In this document: piece after piece, positions 5,647 to 7,522 of the stretch
How positions within the stretch are numbered: the first letter of the stretch is position 1
How the letters are laid out: every line of letters begins with the position of its first letter
Assembly (NCBI GenBank): GCA_022701965.1
Contig: JAKONL010000529.1
Span: forward strand, 1-7,522
Reading direction: 5' to 3'
DNA: 7,522 nt
DNA from: Burkholderiaceae bacterium
GTDB taxonomy: Bacteria > Pseudomonadota > Gammaproteobacteria > Burkholderiales > Burkholderiaceae
Made by a program: the position numbers and the translations under genes
Notes under the pieces: generated by a model
Told to the model about the DNA's origin: nothing
Database searches by the model: none
The model's input: the letters and a program-made list of their open reading frames with translations, nothing else

Positions 5647-7522
5647 TCAGTTGATGTTCTGGCCGCTCGGCTGGAACGGCCGCCCGGGGATCGCCTTGGC
5701 GCCGCCGTACTCGAACGTCAGGCCGCCCAGCAGGCCGCAACCTCCGCGTGGCGGATTCGACCCGTTGTCCTCGGCACAACCGACGCCCTTGCCGGTGTGC
5801 GTGTGCATGATCACGCGGCCGTACAGGAAGTTGTGCAGCGCGCGTCCGCCGTAGTCGGCGATGCTCAGCACATAGGACTCGGTACCGTGGTTGGGCAGAT
5901 CGAAGATGCCGATCGGGTCGAGCAGCTTGCGGTCCTGCAGGGTCCGGTGCACGGTGGCCGAGGTCCACTTGGCGTTGAACCTGATCCACTGGATCTTCCG
6001 GTCGCCGCGCGACACCGCGATCATGTAGCGGTCGGTTCGAGGCGCCGCGTTGGGGTCGTCGCCGGGATAGGCCTTCGTGTCGTACTTCTCGTGCCAGCCG
6101 TGTTCGGAAGGAACGACGAGCTGGGTCACGTTCCGGCCGACGTCGATGGAGAACAGCTCGCCGATCTCCGCCGGCACGCCCGTGGTGCTGGTGGCGTTGT
6201 TCACGTAGGCGCTGCCCAGCGTGAAGACGTGCAGCTTGCCGTCCTGCGTGGCCACCACCGAGCGCACGCCATTCGCATCGAACTTCGCGTTCTGCATCTG
6301 GCCTGCGGTCGGGGCGCTCGCCAGCTTCACCGTCTTGACGACGACCGGCTTCTGCGAGGGCGTGTGGTCGAAGGTGTAGGGCCACTGGCTCGCACCCGTG
6401 CCGCGGTTCGCGATCATCGCGTCGAAGCCCGATTGCGACTGGCCGAAGTATTGCTGGCGGTAGTAGGCGAAGAGCGGCTGCAGGTCGACGAAGGCGACCG
6501 TCTTCTCGCTCTTGCTCCACACCGTCGCCATGCCGGCGCGCGCGATCGCCACGCTGCGGTACTTGCTGTGGGTGACCGATTTCGGCGTCGGATCGACCGG
6601 AGCGAAATAGCTGCGGCGGTTGTACTCGACCTCGAGCGGCTCGCCCCACTCTCCGCTGTGGTAGTAGTCGGTGGCGGGAACGCCGGTGGAGGCGGCGATG
6701 CCGGTCGGCGCCTTGACGTTCGACGGCAGGTCGACGTAACCCAGCAGCTTCATGCCGATGTAGTTTCCCAGGCCCGGCAGGCCGTGGTAGACCTTCCTCC
6801 AGTTGCCCCAGTTGCGGCTCCATCCGGCTTCGTCGTTCGGATTGCAGCCCTGGCAGCCCTCGGCCAGCGCGAGCACCGCGATCTGGCCTTTGGTGTTGGC
6901 CGTGTCCCAGACCGTGACCAGCGCGAATTCGCCGCTGTTCGTGATCGCGATCCCCGTCGGCACCTTGGAGGCGTCGCCGAGGTTGTAGGTCAGGTAGTTG
7001 TGGTTCGTGTTGCCGCCCGAGGCCGTGATGTCGCCGTTCTTCCAGACCGTGAGCGTGTTGGTGCACCAGCCGCCGCGACCCATGCAGACGGTCGAGGCGA
7101 TCGGCCTGTAGTCGGGCGTGACCGCCGGCACCCAGGCCGGCCGGCCCGGCTTGGCACCGGTGTAGCGGTCCATGTTGTAGTCGTTGTCGCCGCCGTTCTG
7201 GGTGAAGCCCTCGGTCATCGTCCAGCTGATCTGCGGCAGCACCGCGAAGACGCCGTAATCGACACTCAGGCCCAGGTAGTTGGCCAGACCGAAGTACGGC
7301 TTCCTGAAGAACCAGTCGTCCGGCTCCGCGTCTGGCAAATACGGGACCTGCACGCCCGACGACGAGTAGTCGAGCGTCTCCTTCTTGAGCGGGCCGAACG
7401 AGTACCGGGTGCAACCGTTCTCGGAGCCTTCGCCCCGGGTACCCGTGCAGTTCGGCAGCTTGCCCGTCGCATTCGGCCCGACGTCCCCGATCTTGCCGAG
7501 GATCGGGCGCGCGGCGTAGTCG
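5647..7522 (-). CDS. Large probably exported protein of unknown function, beta-propeller-like (5' end outside window)
   Basis: The frame is open from the right edge to a TGA at 5647-5649, giving 624 visible residues; the true start and any signal peptide lie outside. I do not recognise the family. Numbering from the first complete codon at the edge, repeated strand-rich blocks look like beta-propeller blades: VPTGIAITNSGEFALVTVW (187-205), KAPTGIA (270-276), SVAIARAGMATVWS (323-336), AKFDANGVRSVVATQDGKL (412-430), RYMIAVSRGDRKIQWIRF (498-515) and YVLSIADYGGRALHNFLYGR (550-569). Eight cysteines fall in four close pairs (25/37, 146/153, 223/226 as CQGC, 582/595), suggesting disulfides and an extracytoplasmic location. 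The chain is rich in Trp, Tyr, Asn and Gly and ends with a Gly-rich tail and QNIN. No catalytic motif is evident. A propeller scaffold for binding or a surface/periplasmic enzyme are both possible. It is separated from the next gene by 149 bases and appears independent of greB. Confidence 0.8.
   Translation of the reverse strand, partial: DYAARPILGKIGDVGPNATGKLPNCTGTRGEGSENGCTRYSFGPLKKETLDYSSSGVQVPYLPDAEPDDWFFRKPYFGLANYLGLSVDYGVFAVLPQISWTMTEGFTQNGGDNDYNMDRYTGAKPGRPAWVPAVTPDYRPIASTVCMGRGGWCTNTLTVWKNGDITASGGNTNHNYLTYNLGDASKVPTGIAITNSGEFALVTVWDTANTKGQIAVLALAEGCQGCNPNDEAGWSRNWGNWRKVYHGLPGLGNYIGMKLLGYVDLPSNVKAPTGIAASTGVPATDYYHSGEWGEPLEVEYNRRSYFAPVDPTPKSVTHSKYRSVAIARAGMATVWSKSEKTVAFVDLQPLFAYYRQQYFGQSQSGFDAMIANRGTGASQWPYTFDHTPSQKPVVVKTVKLASAPTAGQMQNAKFDANGVRSVVATQDGKLHVFTLGSAYVNNATSTTGVPAEIGELFSIDVGRNVTQLVVPSEHGWHEKYDTKAYPGDDPNAAPRTDRYMIAVSRGDRKIQWIRFNAKWTSATVHRTLQDRKLLDPIGIFDLPNHGTESYVLSIADYGGRALHNFLYGRVIMHTHTGKGVGCAEDNGSNPPRGGCGLLGGLTFEYGGAKAIPGRPFQPSGQNIN

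Noticed and set aside
5647..7353. Starting the large right-hand protein at the GTG at 7351-7353
   Set aside because: The frame stays open for 56 more codons to the edge, with plausible protein sequence including two cysteines that complete a pair. No ribosome site precedes the GTG, so the gene is treated as truncated by the window.
5534..7414. Alternative minus-strand frame of 626 codons over the large right-hand gene
   Set aside because: The product is extremely Arg-rich and low in complexity. The chosen frame has balanced composition, aromatic-rich strands and paired cysteines, so this one is the shadow.

Overview
The window looks like chromosomal, core-genome DNA from a GC-rich (by eye about two-thirds G+C) proteobacterium. 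A betaproteobacterium of the order Burkholderiales is most likely. The basis is the very short 67-residue omega subunit, the gene order gmk-rpoZ-spoT next to greB, and the sequence character of GreB and SpoT. Genus cannot be assigned from the sequence alone. No transposase, integrase, phage gene, tRNA, rRNA or CRISPR array was seen.

Layout. (1) Positions 1-1326, minus strand: a compact three-gene unit made of a HisN-type inositol-monophosphatase-family phosphatase, a small two-helix DUF2905 membrane protein and the N-terminal third of a ROK-family sugar kinase cut by the left edge. The first two genes are only 6 bases apart. (2) Positions 1327-1438: a short divergent promoter region. (3) Positions 1439-4661, plus strand: gmk (guanylate kinase), rpoZ (RNA polymerase omega), a clear intrinsic terminator, then spoT (bifunctional ppGpp synthetase/hydrolase). 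(4) Positions 4687-5497, minus strand and convergent with spoT: a DUF1508/YegP-like small protein followed by greB. (5) Positions 5647-7522, minus strand: a large protein of unknown function, its 5' end outside the window, with beta-propeller-like strands and eight cysteines in four close pairs.

How the genes fit together. Regions 3 and 4 form a growth-control neighbourhood. Gmk makes GDP on the route to GTP. SpoT makes and destroys (p)ppGpp from GTP/GDP. Omega contributes to one ppGpp site on RNA polymerase, and GreB works through the polymerase secondary channel near the other. The hisN-DUF2905-ROK unit looks metabolic and unrelated. The large protein at the right edge is the least explained part of the window. 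I found no convincing new multi-gene system; the best leads are that orphan protein, the terminator that separates rpoZ from spoT, and a possible near-leaderless start of the hisN-like gene.
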